The notes beneath the pieces were generated by a model. It saw nothing but the letters and a program-made list of their open reading frames with translations. It was not told the origin of the DNA and did not search any database. From Trissonchulus latispiculum (taxonomy: Eukaryota; Nematoda; Enoplea; Enoplida; Ironidae), in assembly GCA_030248195.1 (NCBI GenBank), contig JASAND010026051.1:1-64000 (forward strand): a DNA stretch of 64,000 bases, given 5' to 3'. The translations under genes and the position numbers were made by a program. Shown here one piece after another: positions 1-11,405 of this stretch; position 1 is the first letter of the stretch; each line of letters begins with the position of its first letter.

Positions 1-489
1 GACAGAAAGAATTAGAAAATTAGAATAATAAAAATTTCGTGTATGAAAGCAAGGCTCTACAACTTGCAGACATGTCCAGGACAGACTATAGAGTGCAAAT
101 AACTCTTCTAGCGTAACTATAACAAGCGACGGACTTTTGGCGATTTTTTGAAGTAAAAAATTCGAAAATCGATGCTTTTTGCACTATGAACAAGTTGGCC
201 CCAAAAGCGGAAGTATTCCTGTTCAGACCTGTTAATTATTCAATTACGAACATTGTCCTTAGTTAAAAGGATAAAGTTAAGTTTTAGAAGCCTAATAGGT
301 TTACATTATAATTTCACTTGACATTTCTTGATTTCCCTTGATTTCAAACTATTGCTATTATCTTTCAAAATCCTACTAAATCTTTGTTCCTTCTTATGAG
401 GCCAGACGTCATTTCTTTGAACTAACAAAACATAGTATTGCACAATGTATTGATGCATAAGTTTCAGCATTTGATTCAGCAGTACAACT

Positions 490-762
490 TTAAAAACGTA
501 ATATTCTATTCCAAATAAATAGGAAAAAATCGTTGATTCTCAAGACTAAAATTTCATGAGTTTTCATTCCGCTGCTCAATTTTTTGTCGCTGATCTGAAT
601 AAAGATCAGGAAGAGCAGGTCTATACTTGCCCATTCCACGATTGGACTGGACTTGTGATGCCCAGCGTACGCTAGTACCTTCTTATCTACTGCACTCATG
701 CGTAGCTCCGAAGCTATACTAGTGCTCAAAAATCTGCAGCCTTGTAGCTGTAGGTCGAACAC
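490..762 (-). other. Unrecognised 90-codon ORF in outer left arm
   Basis: An open frame of 90 codons with no recognised domain. Its exact mirror is at 30,391-30,663 on the plus strand. It lies outside the retrotransposon LTRs in otherwise AT-rich non-coding DNA. It may be chance or a remnant of an older element; nothing supports expression. The rest of 1-828 shows no other feature. Confidence 0.2.
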
Positions 763-826
763 TGCGGGAAAGTAGTCAGTTTTGCTGCTTAAATAGTGTC
801 AAAACCTAATTTGCATAATCTTAATG

Positions 827-828
<2 letters not shown>

Positions 829-872
<44 letters not shown>
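829..872. repeat. (TA)n microsatellite, left arm
   Basis: About 44 bases of uninterrupted TA. The mirror copy at 30,274-30,324 is a few bases longer, one of the few differences between the outer arms. Confidence 0.95.
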
Positions 873-875
<3 letters not shown>

Positions 876-897
876 TTGTCATTCTATACATTCCTGC

Positions 898-949
898 TGT
901 AAAGCTGGCAGTGTACTGACTAACCAAACTTTACGAGTGGGAAACTGTG
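898..949 (-). repeat. Partial LTR fragment next to the 3' LTR
   Basis: This stretch repeats, with few changes, the LTR segment at 1,081-1,132 (shared core CAGTGTACTGACTAACCAAA). It sits immediately outside the 3' LTR of the left gypsy copy and is mirrored near 30,200-30,252. It looks like a small duplication or the stub of an older LTR. Confidence 0.7.
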
Positions 950-956
950 GAAACGA

Positions 957-1869
957 GGAAAAATGAATGAGATCACAAAGAATTAATTAAAAATATTGAA
1001 CTATCAAAAAGGAGACAAAGAAAAAATTACAAAAAGCTGAATAAAAATAGAAAAAATGAGGTCGTGGACTGGTAGCCTAATGTAAAGTTGGCAGTGTACT
1101 GACTAACCAAATTTTACGAGTGGGAAACTGTGCACAAGGAGAACGTCGAACCTGGAGGAGATGTAGTTCCAGTCGAACTATGCGAACCTCGCCAAAACTT
1201 CCTAAGTGAATCCTACCGAACGGAGTTAAACCGCCGATAAATAGCAGAGACTCAAATATAAAGAACCTACCCTAAATTTGCTGAAAAATACACACTTAAA
1301 AACCTATCTACCTACCCAAATTATCACTGAAAAACCTTACCTAACGAGTAAACAAACTAACACAAATACCTAACTAAAATGGCACCCTAAAAATGGTCCG
1401 AAAAAGACCACATTTACTATAAAAGATTACGTCTTTGACAATGGGGGAGACCCTCGAAAGGGCGTACAAAAAAGGCAGAAGATAGAAACAAAATTAAGAC
1501 AATTACCAATAAACCTTTCAAGTACTTTTCAATACAAAACAAAATAATAAAACCACCCAATTTTTTACAAAGGCAGAAATTGACAAGACAACAACTTTTA
1601 GAAGATCCCCACTAATAGAGAAGAAGCCCTAAAATATGTTTTGACCGTCACGGCCTAATTTAAAAAGACTCATGGAAATTTCCAGAAGAAGCTAATACGA
1701 GGGAATTCAGGAGAATAAAAAAACTTTTAAATAGATAGCGAAAGGCTCTACAGGGTCACCCTGGAGCGTACTAAGTTTGAATAGACAAAATAGTCACTAC
1801 TTCAAAAAGGAAAATCAACAAAGGTAACCCACAGAGAAACAAACCGACCATATAAAAATATATACACTA
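957..1869 (-). mobile_element. 3' LTR of left gypsy copy
   Basis: A direct repeat of 12,703-13,616, nearly identical over about 910 bases with a few substitutions and small indels. In element orientation it starts near TGTATATATT and ends near CATTCATTTTTC. The terminal dinucleotide is not a clean CA, so the ends are uncertain by a few bases. Confidence 0.8.
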
Positions 1870-2490
1870 ACAAATAAGTACTCTTGTGGCACTATGATAT
1901 TAAATAACGTTAAATTAGGAGGGGGTTAAATGGAGTCTAGAAATTAACTAAAACGCGAAACACTGGTTAAAATGTAAGTAAAAGTCCCTTAAAATAAGGA
2001 AGTTTGGGAAAGATCCTCTCAACCGCGCTGCAGGCCCTAGAATGGAAGAGACATATATAGTCGGGAGGTACTTTGGCGCACTGGAGAGGGACACAAAACT
2101 GACATTAATTAAAATGTTGAACATACAGACTAAGCAGTGGGTACATAAAAGGTAGGAACAGTTGGTGGGGCTACTAAAGAAGCTAAAATAACTTTGGTAA
2201 AAAGTGGTGGCAGATAGGGAGTTACAGTATGATCTGACCGGTGCGTCACGCATCTTCTGACGTTACGTCAGGTCGCAAAAGACTAGTAAAATACACGAAA
2301 CCCGCAAAATGAATCAAAACCCGTTAATAAAACCAAGAAAAGGAAACTTCAAGAAAAGAATGAACCATGTTTTAGTAAAATTTTGCAATAGATTTTGGTT
2401 AGATAATTAAAGCAGACATAAAATAATACAGCATAGCATAATATGACAAGAATTATGCAAGAAAACACAGCCTTTTTTTTTTTTAGGGTA
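1870..2490. other. Non-coding 3' region of the left gypsy copy, part 1
   Basis: This lies between the 3' LTR and the perfect hairpin. It contains a 101-codon minus-strand ORF (1,948-2,253, mirrored at 28,894-29,199) with no recognised motif. I see no env-like features in it. A T-rich run is at 2,471-2,484. Confidence 0.4.
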
Positions 2491-2496
2491 CACAAG

Positions 2497-2591
2497 GAGA
2501 ATAGGAAAATATCAAAACGTGGACACCCAGAAATCTAACCAACCTTAATCACGCTTTCTGGGTGTCCACGTTTTGATATTTTCCTATTCTC
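2497..2591. repeat. Perfect 37-bp-arm hairpin, 21-nt loop (left arm)
   Basis: Bases 2,497-2,533 and 2,555-2,591 are perfect inverted complements (starting GAGAATAGG and ending CCTATTCTC), separated by 21 bases. The exact mirror is at 28,559-28,653. A short direct repeat, CTTGTGTACTTTGTA in element orientation, occurs on both sides of the hairpin-bearing segment, suggesting it arrived as a small insertion within the retrotransposon 3' region. Confidence 0.9.
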
Positions 2592-2971
2592 ATTGATATC
2601 TATGCATCCCCCGTGGATCCGTGGACTGGTGTCTGTTTTGACTCTTTATTATTCTGATACAAAGTACACAAGATTTTAGTTAAATTCTAAGAGAATATAT
2701 AATCAGAAAAAAGTTAACTTTTAAGCGCTAATAATACAACGTAAAGCACAATACCATAAAAACATACGTACCTACAGATTAAAGCATACATTTATAGAAC
2801 TAGTCCAATAAATCGCTAGGTGATAGGAATAAGTCTTCTTTGGAATAGTTATATACAGTAAACGTCACTATCGTTGAAAATGGCCAAATATAGGAAAGTC
2901 AGTTTATTGAGCAATCAGAGTCACAATCAGTTAAGTCACAATAGGGAAGGCAATAGTTGAGCAAAGCTAGT

Positions 2972-3280
2972 CCAAATAAGGAATTCTTCTTAAATTGAGT
3001 AGATAAGTCAACAGAGGATGAGTCCTATGTAAAGTGAATCCATATTGGGCAGCCCAAATAAGGTAAGAATCAAGATCCAGTAAATATAAAATAGTCCAAT
3101 TAAGGCAGGTCCAATATAGGGTTAATTAAAGGCAAACTAGGGAAAGTCTAAACAGAGGATTCAGATAAAGTAAAAGTTAAAGGCCAAGAATTATAGAGTT
3201 CTAATTGGGCAAGTCCAGGTAGGGTAAAAGATAGATTCCAAGAAATATGAAGTCCAAATCAGGTTAAAGACCAATTAAGG
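2972..3280. promoter_or_regulatory. Cluster of five CArG-box motifs (left arm)
   Basis: Exact CC(A/T)6GG motifs lie at 2,972-2,981, 3,054-3,063, 3,096-3,105, 3,111-3,120 and 3,271-3,280, with several one-mismatch versions nearby, in a degenerate repeat built on GTCCAAATAAGGTAAG. CArG boxes bind SRF/MADS-family factors. Whether these are bound or are simply degenerate tandem DNA cannot be told from sequence. The region 2,600-3,490 has no coding feature. Confidence 0.35.
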
Positions 3281-3500
3281 TAAGTCCAAATAAAAGAAGA
3301 GTCCAGTCCAGTAATATAATGTCAAAAATCTGGCAAATTTGATGAATAGTTACGATTGGAATAATGGTCAAATAATGGATTGGTAAGGAATGAAAACCTC
3401 CACCGTTGTGATGAAGACATTCGCCGTAATTGATGTACCTCCACCGTTGTTGATATGATGGAAAGGGACTGGGAATTAATCAGAAAATAATCGTCACGAC

Positions 3501-3691
3501 CAGACATGTGCAGGAGGGGAAGTTCTGGGGGGTGAAGGGGCGGCCGAAGGCCGCCGAAAAACCGAATTTTTCCGGTTTTTTACCGGAAAAATCCGGATTC
3601 TGGGGGGGGGGGGGTGAGGGACCCCTGGGGGGGGGGTGAGCTCAGGTTCGGGGGGGGGGGGGGTGAAAATCCCCCCCCAAGCACACGTATG
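3501..3691. mobile_element. hAT-like MITE, family 1 (left arm)
   Basis: A 191-bp element starting CAGACATGTGC and ending GCACACGTATG (imperfect terminal inverted repeats), flanked by a perfect 8-bp TSD GTCACGAC at 3,493-3,500 and 3,692-3,699. The interior has long G runs, a CCGG-bounded hairpin and a GGCGGCC/GGCCGCC palindrome. The 8-bp TSD and CA...TG ends are hAT-superfamily traits. There is no transposase ORF. Confidence 0.9.
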
Positions 3692-3699
3692 GTCACGAC

Positions 3700-4489
3700 T
3701 ATTAACTGTTAAAATATAGGTTACCCGGTCACCGGTATTACCTCATCTGAGCCATAATGACTCAGAACTGGTCCCAGAGGGGTTTGGAACGATCGATGGC
3801 CAGGCAGGAATGGGCGCGATGGGCCGTGGCGGGATCATAATGGATCACGCCGATACAGGGGAAATAAACGTTATTCTTCTGAAGTGAGAGAAACTACACA
3901 CACAGAGAAACTACGCTACTTAATGTTAACCTGCGTAGGGAAAGTACCGAACAAAAATACACACATAAGGGTTAAGCGCACACACACACAATTACCCAAT
4001 GTACGTCTATAAAAGTACATATACACGTACATTAATAGGTATATGAAACAATGCAGGACCTCCTTAAATAATTTTACCACGAAACCAAGAAATCATAATT
4101 GAAAAGAGAAAACCACCTAGGTAAATTTAACAGGGCGAAGAAACCCCGTAGTTAGGGTTAATTAAGAACAAAAGATGAATGAAAAGGATAAATGACCCAT
4201 GACTACAATTTATTAGTCATAGCTTGGGAAATTAAGATTTGTAATTAAATAAACTCCACTTTATTAAAGAAATAGTAAATCTAGAAGGAAGTCTTGGAAA
4301 AATTTTACCCCACCCCATTAAGTGGCTAATGCAACAAATATTATGCTACCACCAAGTATTCGGTTAAAACCCTAGCTACTGTTGCGAAGGCCTTCGATTT
4401 AAAACCCAAATTAGTCCACAGAGAACAGGAGCTCCTATGTCACACAAGGCTTAGCTAGATCTTGTGCTCTGTCAAAAATTGTAGGTAAC
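3700..4489. other. Non-coding stretch between MITE and integrase end, left arm
   Basis: About 790 bases without a credible ORF, mirrored at 26,663-27,452. It includes a small CACACA-rich region near 3,895-3,990. Nothing else is recognised. Confidence 0.5.
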
Positions 4490-4693
4490 CTACAATGTTA
4501 CTACAGGCAACTTCACTGGAGCATCAATAAACGGTTTCAGTCTATTGATGTTGACAGCAACTGGGTCACTCAGTCCGTTGGTTCTAGCTATACGATAATT
4601 CGTTATCGAAATTTTGTCCAAGATACGGTAAGGTCCCTCATATTTAGGCCGCAACTTTTTGCTCAAGCCTGCCGGTACGTTCTTTTGCTCCAC
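4490..4693 (-). pseudogene. Gypsy integrase C-terminal (GPY) module, left copy
   Basis: A 67-codon fragment with the pattern KLRPKYEGPYRI followed by NRLKPFI, the GPY/F module that ends many Ty3/gypsy integrases. It is separated from the integrase core by a break in frame between 4,693 and 4,843. It is mirrored by 26,459-26,662. Confidence 0.8.
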
Positions 4694-4842
4694 GTTAAGA
4701 ATAACCAGGATACCTGGTTTACACTCGACAGGTTGACGCTTTCAAGTCATATCGCTCCTTGTTAACCAATTGTGCTTCCTGCAAAGCCTCGTGGGCGATC
4801 CGCCAGGCTTCATTAAGCCGAGCCAGTAACTGGCTTCGTGCG

Positions 4843-5405
4843 TCACTGTATCTTTGTGTGGTGCCCTCCTCCAGGGAGCTGGAAAAAGTTATCTAGCGGG
4901 TACCGGTAGTCTCTACCAGTCATCAGGAAAAAGGGTGTTTCCTTCGATGCACTATGAATTGTTGCTCTATAAATAGACAGGCCCCATGGCAGGTAATCGT
5001 CCCAATCGGACTGGAAACAATCCACATACTGAGCAACCAGGCTTCTAATTGTGCGATTAAATCGTTTCACTACACCATTCGTTTGCGGGTGATAAGCAGC
5101 AGTTCGGAGTCGTCTGAACCGCTAGCATCCACCAACGCCTTCAAAAAGACAGACATAAAATTGGGGTCTTGCTCTGTCAGCACACGAGCAGGGACACCCC
5201 ACCGAGCTACGAAGCCGTTAAAATACCAGTATGCAGTTGTTTCGGCTCTCTCGTTAGGCACAGTAAATGCCTCCCCGTAACGCGTGAGATAATCCACTAT
5301 ACACAGGACAGAAGTGTTACCTCTAATAATCTCTTTCTGGGTGAAGTGCATAACATCTATGGCAACCACGTCCAACGGTCGGCGTACCACCACCATGTTT
5401 TGCAT
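4843..5405 (-). pseudogene. Gypsy integrase catalytic core, left copy, broken and mutated
   Basis: Two overlapping frames (5,070-5,405 and 4,843-5,070) together cover the integrase core. The first catalytic aspartate lies in VVAIDVMHF. The second-aspartate motif, usually SDxG in this family, reads TEQD. The segment normally carrying the catalytic glutamate reads NGVVKRFNRT, with lysine in that place. A frameshift separates the two halves near 5,070. A further two-base difference from the right arm near 4,870 shortens the left ORF. The protein would be inactive on three counts. Confidence 0.85.
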
Positions 5406-5429
5406 TGTAGCTTGATGTCGGCGTGGGCC

Positions 5430-6638
5430 TTAGCTAAACTTAGCACAGGATTCACACTGTGCAATATAATCCTCTAGATCCTGCGACATTCGTGGCCACC
5501 AGTACCTGGTTTCCAAACTGGCCATCGCATTTGGTTGGGCTCGGTGCCCCCCTGTTGTAAAATCGGAATGCACTTTTTGCAATAACTGTTCACGTTGCAC
5601 TTTCGGGACAACTACTGTAGGAAAGGGTAACCCTCTCCTTTCCGCATGCTTATTCAAGTGCCAGCGATAGAGCACCCCGTCTCGTATGAAAAAGGTAGAC
5701 CGCAACTTCCTGACCTCTTGGGCTTCCTGTTGGTTAGCCGGTAACCGCTTTTGTTCCAAAAAGTCTAACAAAGTCGCAAATTCTGCTTCGTCACGAAGTC
5801 CTCGTTTCCAAGTAAGCAAAGTTGGTGGAGCTGAGAGGGCCGCTGTCAAAGCGTATACCTCTGGCCCGTACATAACCGCTGTTGCTTCCTGTTCGCTATC
5901 CTCTGGTTCTTCAATCGTATCTTGTCGGGATAAACAATCCGACTCGCGGCCAGGTCGGTACTCCGCTGTAAAATCGAACTCAAGCATGCGTAACGCAAAC
6001 TTGGGTAACTTGCCTTGTCCCAAAGCTTTAATATTATTCAGTAAGTCCCTTACTGCTTGATGGTCAGTCCGCAGAACGAATTGCTTGCAGGACAAATAGT
6101 GTCGAAACTTCTGACATCCCCAAAGTGCTGCGAAGGCTTCCATTTCCGTCGCGGAGTAGCCCTTCTCGCCTTGTGTCAAGGTCCTACTAGCATAAGCAAC
6201 CGGCCGCTCACGTAACACGCGCGGTCCATTTGGTTTATCCAGGCTCCAAGGGACAGAGAACTGTTGTTCCAAAATAGCATCGAAACCTTGCTTACTGGCG
6301 TCAGATGAAACATAAAATGTTTTATCAAAATCAGGAAAAGCCAGAATTGGAGCTTGTGACAGATGCCGTTTGAGTTCCTCTAAGGCTTGCTGGCAGGCGT
6401 TAGACCAAACAAAGGGTACCCCTTTCTTCAGCAGGTCTGTAAGTGGAGATGCTACATTGGCATTGTTCGACACGAACCACCTGTAGTAGCCACACATTCC
6501 CAAAAAAGACCGAATGCCTTTGACGTCTTTAGGTGGGCTAAGCTGGGACACTGCTTTCACTTTATCTGGGTCAACACTGATGCCGTTAGGGCCCACATAG
6601 TCGCCAGAAAAGGAACCGATTCCCGAGCAAAGCAGCAC
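5430..6638 (-). pseudogene. Gypsy RT end, RNase H and integrase zinc-binding region, left copy
   Basis: A 402-codon open frame, the longest in the element. From the N-terminus it holds the RT connection region (GIRSFLGMCGYYRWF), an RNase H domain (YVSSDASKQG, TEMEAFAALW and LRTDHQAV carry the expected acidic residues), a linker, and the integrase HHCC zinc-binding region (HSDFTTGGH ... CESCAKF). It overlaps the preceding RT fragment at 6,557-6,638 in a different frame, a frameshift rather than a natural gene start. Residue-for-residue identical to the right-arm ORF 24,512-25,720. Confidence 0.9.
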
Positions 6639-7227
6639 TTCTTAAGCTTGATACCATTATCCCGTAAACCATTATCCCGTAGGCCAGTCAGGGTCGACCT
6701 GATCATGTCTAAATGGGATTCCTTGTCTGTAGAGGGAATTAATACGTCATCAATATAGAATGGCATGTCTGTCAAGACTTTTTCCATCAAGCGTTGGAAC
6801 GTTGCGGGTGCGTTTAACACAACCCAAACGGCATGACGTTCATATGGAACAACACCATATGAGAAACAAGAGCGGTGTTTTCACGATGTTCAGGGTACAC
6901 CCCGACTTGCCAGTATCCCGCTGCTAAGTCAAAAGTCGAAAATATGACAGCGCCCTGGAGTTGATCCAGGATCTCGTCGATCTTGGGCAAAGGATAATTA
7001 TCCTTTTTCGTAATCATATTTAGTCTTCGGTAATTTATGACTAATCTAGTAGTGCCATCCTTTTTGCCGACCAGTATACAGGGTGAGGACCAGGGACTGG
7101 TGGAGGGTGAACATACCACCTCATCCAACATTGCACGGATATGTTTCTCGATTTCAGATTTGTCCTGAGAATTATACTGGTAGGACCGTCCTTTAACTGG
7201 ACCTTCCTTGCCAGTTGTCGATGACAT
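6557..7227 (-). pseudogene. Gypsy reverse transcriptase, left copy, frameshifted
   Basis: Two frames (6,814-7,227 and 6,557-6,820) cover the RT fingers and palm. Visible motifs are SPWSSPCILV, LVINYRRLN, FSTFDLAAGYWQV, PFGLC and, after a frameshift at about 6,817, the catalytic YIDDVLI. A short internal duplication, GLRDNGLRDNG, is visible after the palm. The frameshift site is identical in the right arm. Confidence 0.9.
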
Positions 7228-7272
7228 GCTGGTCGACTAGTCCGGCCCGGGTTACCCGGACGTGCGACCACG

Positions 7273-7497
7273 TCATAGAATATCCCGCAGCTTAGCTTTG
7301 CCGTCCTCGTCAAGGAATATGGAGTCGAAGTCGACATTTTCGTCGATGAACTGTTGACGTTCTTCCAAAGATGACATGGGCTGCGAAGTCATTTCGTCAG
7401 CCGAATAATGCATATCGTTAAAGGCCTGCAAGCCTTTTTCCGTCAATGCTGGGGGTTCCTCGTAACCCCATACCTGGTCAGCTTCAGCTACGCACAC
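7273..7497 (-). pseudogene. Protease-RT linker of gypsy pol, left copy
   Basis: A 74-codon acidic fragment (FDSIFLDEDGKAKLRDIL) just upstream of RT, where gypsy polyproteins have a linker with an acidic leucine-rich segment. The frame is lost between it and the RT start. The stretch 7,500-7,930 between it and the protease has only short overlapping ORFs, presumably the same linker in broken frames. Confidence 0.6.
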
Positions 7498-7931
7498 GGT
7501 GGGGACAACCTACCGTGGGACTGGGTTGCCATTGGTACCGTGTCGCCTGGATGATAGAGTTCCAATTTCTCAAATTCGTTGAGGGCATGACGCAGTTCCT
7601 TTTCCTGCACTCGAGCGGCTGGGTGGGTCGCCCAACCCGCCAAATGAGGGTGAACTTGTGCAAAATTCACTCCCAGTTCTGCGGAACCATTGGCGTTCTG
7701 TAACCGTTGTAACTGGTTCTGCTTGAGAAAGGGGTAACCCCTTAGGTAATTCCGTAGTCGTGTCCAGAGGGTTATAAACCTTAATATAGTTGACTTGGGA
7801 GGACACCTCCAAGACAGCAGGCTCGGGGTAGACTTAATAGTCTACTAAAACCACTTCCGAAGGTTCAAAAACCACCGCTTGGTTTATAGCGGGTTTTGCA
7901 GCGCCTTCCAGCCAACAACGGACAGGTGCCA

Positions 7932-8506
7932 TCATTTCCGACCTGGGTGGAAGCTGGCGAGTCTCTCGCATGCAATAGTACACAAAACTGCTATGCTAAA
8001 ACGATTAGCCAGAGTCTGTAGGTCGCCAGGCGTTAGCAGCGGCACCTTTTTCTTGTCGCGCAGCAAAATATGCTGGTGTGGGAAAACCACCCAGTTATGA
8101 TCGGCCTGGAAGTCGTATCCAATAATAAAGGCCTGTTGCAGGCTGTTGGTCACATTAAAGGTATATCCATACCAAACGATCGTCTAGTCTCGTCCAAATG
8201 TAGCCGTCCGTTCGCATTAATTTGTTCCAAGAATTGCTTAGGCATTAAGCAAATGTTAGCACCTGTGTCCAACAGAGCTAGGGTCTTAATACCTTTGACC
8301 TCCACGATGACATACGGACATTTCTTTAAGGCTATATGGGTACATTTTGACACGAAAAACTGAGATCTTCCGTTCAAGACCGATAGCGCGGCTCTATTTA
8401 GGTGCTTGCCGAGGGCTGCGGGTTGCCCACTAGCATCCTCGCATTCGCTGTCCTCTACCTGTAAATTAAGGTCCACTCGCCGTACCGGGGTGATGGCAGC
8501 TCTCAA
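7932..8506 (-). pseudogene. Retropepsin-type aspartic protease, left copy, frameshifted
   Basis: The first frame (8,150-8,506) contains TLALLDTGANICLM, with the catalytic DTGA. The second frame (7,932-8,153) continues with FIIGYDFQADHNWVVF, the C-terminal protease block. The two overlap by four bases in different frames, so the enzyme is split by a frameshift that the right arm shares exactly (22,644-23,218). Confidence 0.85.
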
Positions 8507-8520
8507 TTGTTCCTCCAGGT

Positions 8521-9785
8521 CAGAGGATCCTAATTCTTCACAATGTCTGCTGAAGTCACTTCAGTAGTAATGGTATTAGTAACTTCTTTCTCCGACGGGA
8601 TCGGGTCTTGTGCAACAGAGGTAACCTCTGCCTGAGTAGACACAGGTTTGTCGTCGATTGGAGTACTATCCAAGACTTCGATTTCATTGGGATCGTTCAA
8701 CCGAACCCCACGTCTACCATTTCGCGGCTGTGGTGGGTCCTCTGACCAAATTGGCTGGTCTGATTATCGTAACGCTCCTTTTTGTTGAAGCTCCAATGTA
8801 CGTTCGTAGTCCTTTTGTGCAAATTCGGCCAGCACATGTTCAAACTGTTGCGTGGACTGACGTCCTTGGTCCGTCACGGACATTGAATTCACTGCCAGTT
8901 GCTGGATTTGTTACCCGATAGACTGGGCCACTACTGCTCGACAGCTTGGGTCACGTCTAATGCCATATCTAATAGGTTTCACTTCTAACAGAGCAAATTT
9001 GTTCTGTGTGGGAATCGTAGCCTGCTCAGTACCTGAGGAGGCTTTTGACTATCTGGTCACTTCGTTCCCATTCGCCGTCCATGTCCTTCAGGAGTCGCAA
9101 GGGCGTTACTGGAGTACCCCCAGTACCGTGAACCTCCACAGGGACAAGAGTTAATCCTGCACCCCCGGCTTCGTCACCAGAGCCGTCGGTTGCTGTTAAT
9201 TCTCGTCGCGTTGGATTATTTGCAGCAGACCACGACTTCAAGTTGCCGCCTCGTTTCATACGCCGCCGTTTCATACGCCGCCGTTTCATACGCCGCCACT
9301 ATTCTGGATGCTTTCCGTTTGCCGGCCGGAGTCTCCGGTACCACCTGGATAGAAGTAAAAATATCAGCCACTGGGGAATCCCCAGGGCTTACTGCTGAAA
9401 GCCCAGTACCTGTGCATTGGTTTTCCCCAGGGCTCTTACCTTGTTCCCCGTTTACAAGGGCCTGGTCCTCCCAAGGGCTTTTACGATTAGCCCTACCACA
9501 GGCTGGTCCTCGGTTTCAGACAGTGTCCAGCGCCGTAACGGTGCAATAACTCTGATCGGATCTATCTGGACCTCCTTGGATGTCGAGGCTTTCCATTGCC
9601 TCCTATTTGCACCTGTACCAGGTTGCCTGGCTCGGGTGTGAGCAGTCATGACGGCATTGTTTTCCTGCCACTTCAGGCTTTGCGTAGGATAGGAAGCAAA
9701 TTCCATTCTGTACCTGGTGCCCGCTTCCATTTCTTCCGGTCAGGTACATTATAGTTACGTTCGGAGGCTCCTCCGTAGCCCCTAC
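8521..9785 (-). pseudogene. Gag-pol junction region of left gypsy copy
   Basis: Between the protease and the nucleocapsid-like ORF lie only short overlapping frames on the minus strand, with basic, proline- and glutamine-rich composition. Three tandem copies of a 12-base unit (GCCGCCGTTTCA in window orientation) lie at about 9,257-9,297. Arm identity drops at about 9,050. Confidence 0.4.
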
Positions 9786-10247
9786 TTATAGAGCGCGGCC
9801 GCATTGGCTGTCCTTGCTGCCGTTGGGGTTCCTGCTGGTTACGCTGGTCCTGATTCCTCTGACCTTGATTACGCTGGTCCCGGTCGTAACGACTCCGGGT
9901 GGAGGGTTACCATCCAGTTCTCGAGAGCGGTACTGCGGGTGAACATTATCCCTTGCCTGGTTCTGACACTGGTCGTTCTGACTCAGGCAATACAAATAAT
10001 CTGGACATTGCTGTCGTCCGACTAGACCACAGTACCAACATCTGCCCGGTGCCTGGCGCCGTGGTTGTCGCTCGTCGTTACGCTGATAACCTTGGTTACG
10101 ACTCTGGTTCTGCTGAGGTGGTCGTTGTTGGTTCTGCTGGGGTCTCCCCTGCGTAGCATTGCAGCATTGAGGGCCGTGGCTTTGAGCACTAAAGACCGTA
10201 ACATACCTGAACGGGAGGTCAACTTTCACTGACCCTTGTGGAAGCAA
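9786..10247 (-). pseudogene. Nucleocapsid-like gag segment, left copy
   Basis: A 153-codon frame rich in Q, N, R and P with a cysteine cluster CWYCGLVGRQQC ... C. The position upstream of protease and the basic, cysteine-containing composition fit a gag nucleocapsid region. The cluster lacks the histidine of a standard CX2CX4HX4C knuckle. The right-arm equivalent (about 20,945-21,589) has lost several single bases and has only part of the cysteine cluster. Confidence 0.55.
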
Positions 10248-10520
10248 ATTTGGGTACCCCTTGTGAGTGCGACTTTTTTTAAGCGTACTTTTAAAAGTTT
10301 ATTGTAGTTTTTAATGAAAAACAGCAATTTTTTAGCTAAAACAACGTTTTTAGGACGTTTTTTAGCAAAAATAGTGATTTTTCATGAAACATTCCGGCGA
10401 AGCCAAAAAAGTTTTGGAAAATTTAGTCGTAAAACCTATTTTTTAGGCAATTTTCTTACCCCTTGTGGCCAATTTTCTTACCCCTTGTGGGAGCAATTTC
10501 GGGAACCCTTGTGGGCGACT
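10225..10520. repeat. AT-rich insertion in gag bounded by direct repeats
   Basis: Two imperfect direct repeats of about 40 bases (10,225-10,269 and about 10,483-10,520, shared cores CCTTGTGG and AGCAA) flank an AT-rich, TTTTTAGC-rich segment that interrupts the gag-like reading frames. The mirrored right arm has the same insertion at about 20,680-20,965. It is probably a small insertion or duplication within gag. Confidence 0.5.
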
Positions 10521-11334
10521 TCGCCGAGGGGGAAAATTCCCTCCCTTGTCCACCTGTGGACCGTAACGGTCTGCTCCTTGTCCAATTCCACTTGGACCGA
10601 CTCAACGATAGGTAGAGCCCTCGCGATCAAGTCGTTCTCCCGTGTGTGAGGCCAGAACTGAATGTCGGCCAAGGGGGCAGCCATTCTAGATCGCAATTCC
10701 GACTTCAGACGCTTTTTAAACTGAGCAACCACTTTCTTTTCTCGGTCCAACCCAGCTTCAAACGAAAAGGCCTGTAGCAAGCAAGCTAGCAAGCGTAACG
10801 CTGCCATATAATCATGCGGTTTTTCCTGTGGTTCCTGTAACCGGCTATAGAATTGCTCTGCATATTGCTCGGTAGTACAGGCAAAGGCTCATACAATTGA
10901 CAGATTCTAGTCAGTAGATCTTCAAAAGTGTCTGGTGGATATGGAGTCATAGACTCTTTGACCTTATCATACAGCAGTGTCCACAAAATTCTATACTTCA
11001 TATTAGGAGGTACGTCATGTACCTTAACCATTGTTTCAAAATTAGCAAGCCAGCTGGTAAACTTGATGTTGCTCTGCGATCCTTGAAACGGCTTGATGCC
11101 TTTAAAGCCTTTGAGGTATTCTCCTAAATGCAGGAAACTCTCGTAGGATGACGGCTCTCTGGGTTCTCGGTTATGCGGTCGGTCCGACCGTTCTCTACGA
11201 AAGCCACTGTATTCCCGTCCACGGGAATATGTACGAGGGCTAGACATCCGCTGTACCGGCGGAGGAGAGGGGTAGCCCCGTGACGGGGTCCTAGACCGAC
11301 GAGAATACTCTCGGTGGCGTCGAGGTTGCTCCAC
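10478..11334 (-). pseudogene. Gag capsid-like region, left copy
   Basis: Two frames (10,786-11,334 and 10,478-10,807). The first begins with an Arg/Ser-rich stretch, then SYESFLHLGEYLKGF and FTSWLANFETMVKVHDVPP, resembling retrotransposon capsid domains in layout (a WL..FE motif followed by a YDKVKES helix). The second continues with a charged helical segment (EKKVVAQFKKRLKSELRSR). A frame break near 10,800 separates them. The call rests on position and composition. Confidence 0.6.
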
Positions 11335-11405
11335 GACTGGCTCTCTCTCAACTGGTCGTCAGATGAGTTTAGGTCGATGAGAGGCGGAGCCCTTCGTTCG
11401 TTCTC

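Noticed and set aside
1948..2253. An env-like gene downstream of pol
   Set aside because: The 101-codon ORF has no signal peptide, transmembrane or cleavage pattern that I can recognise.
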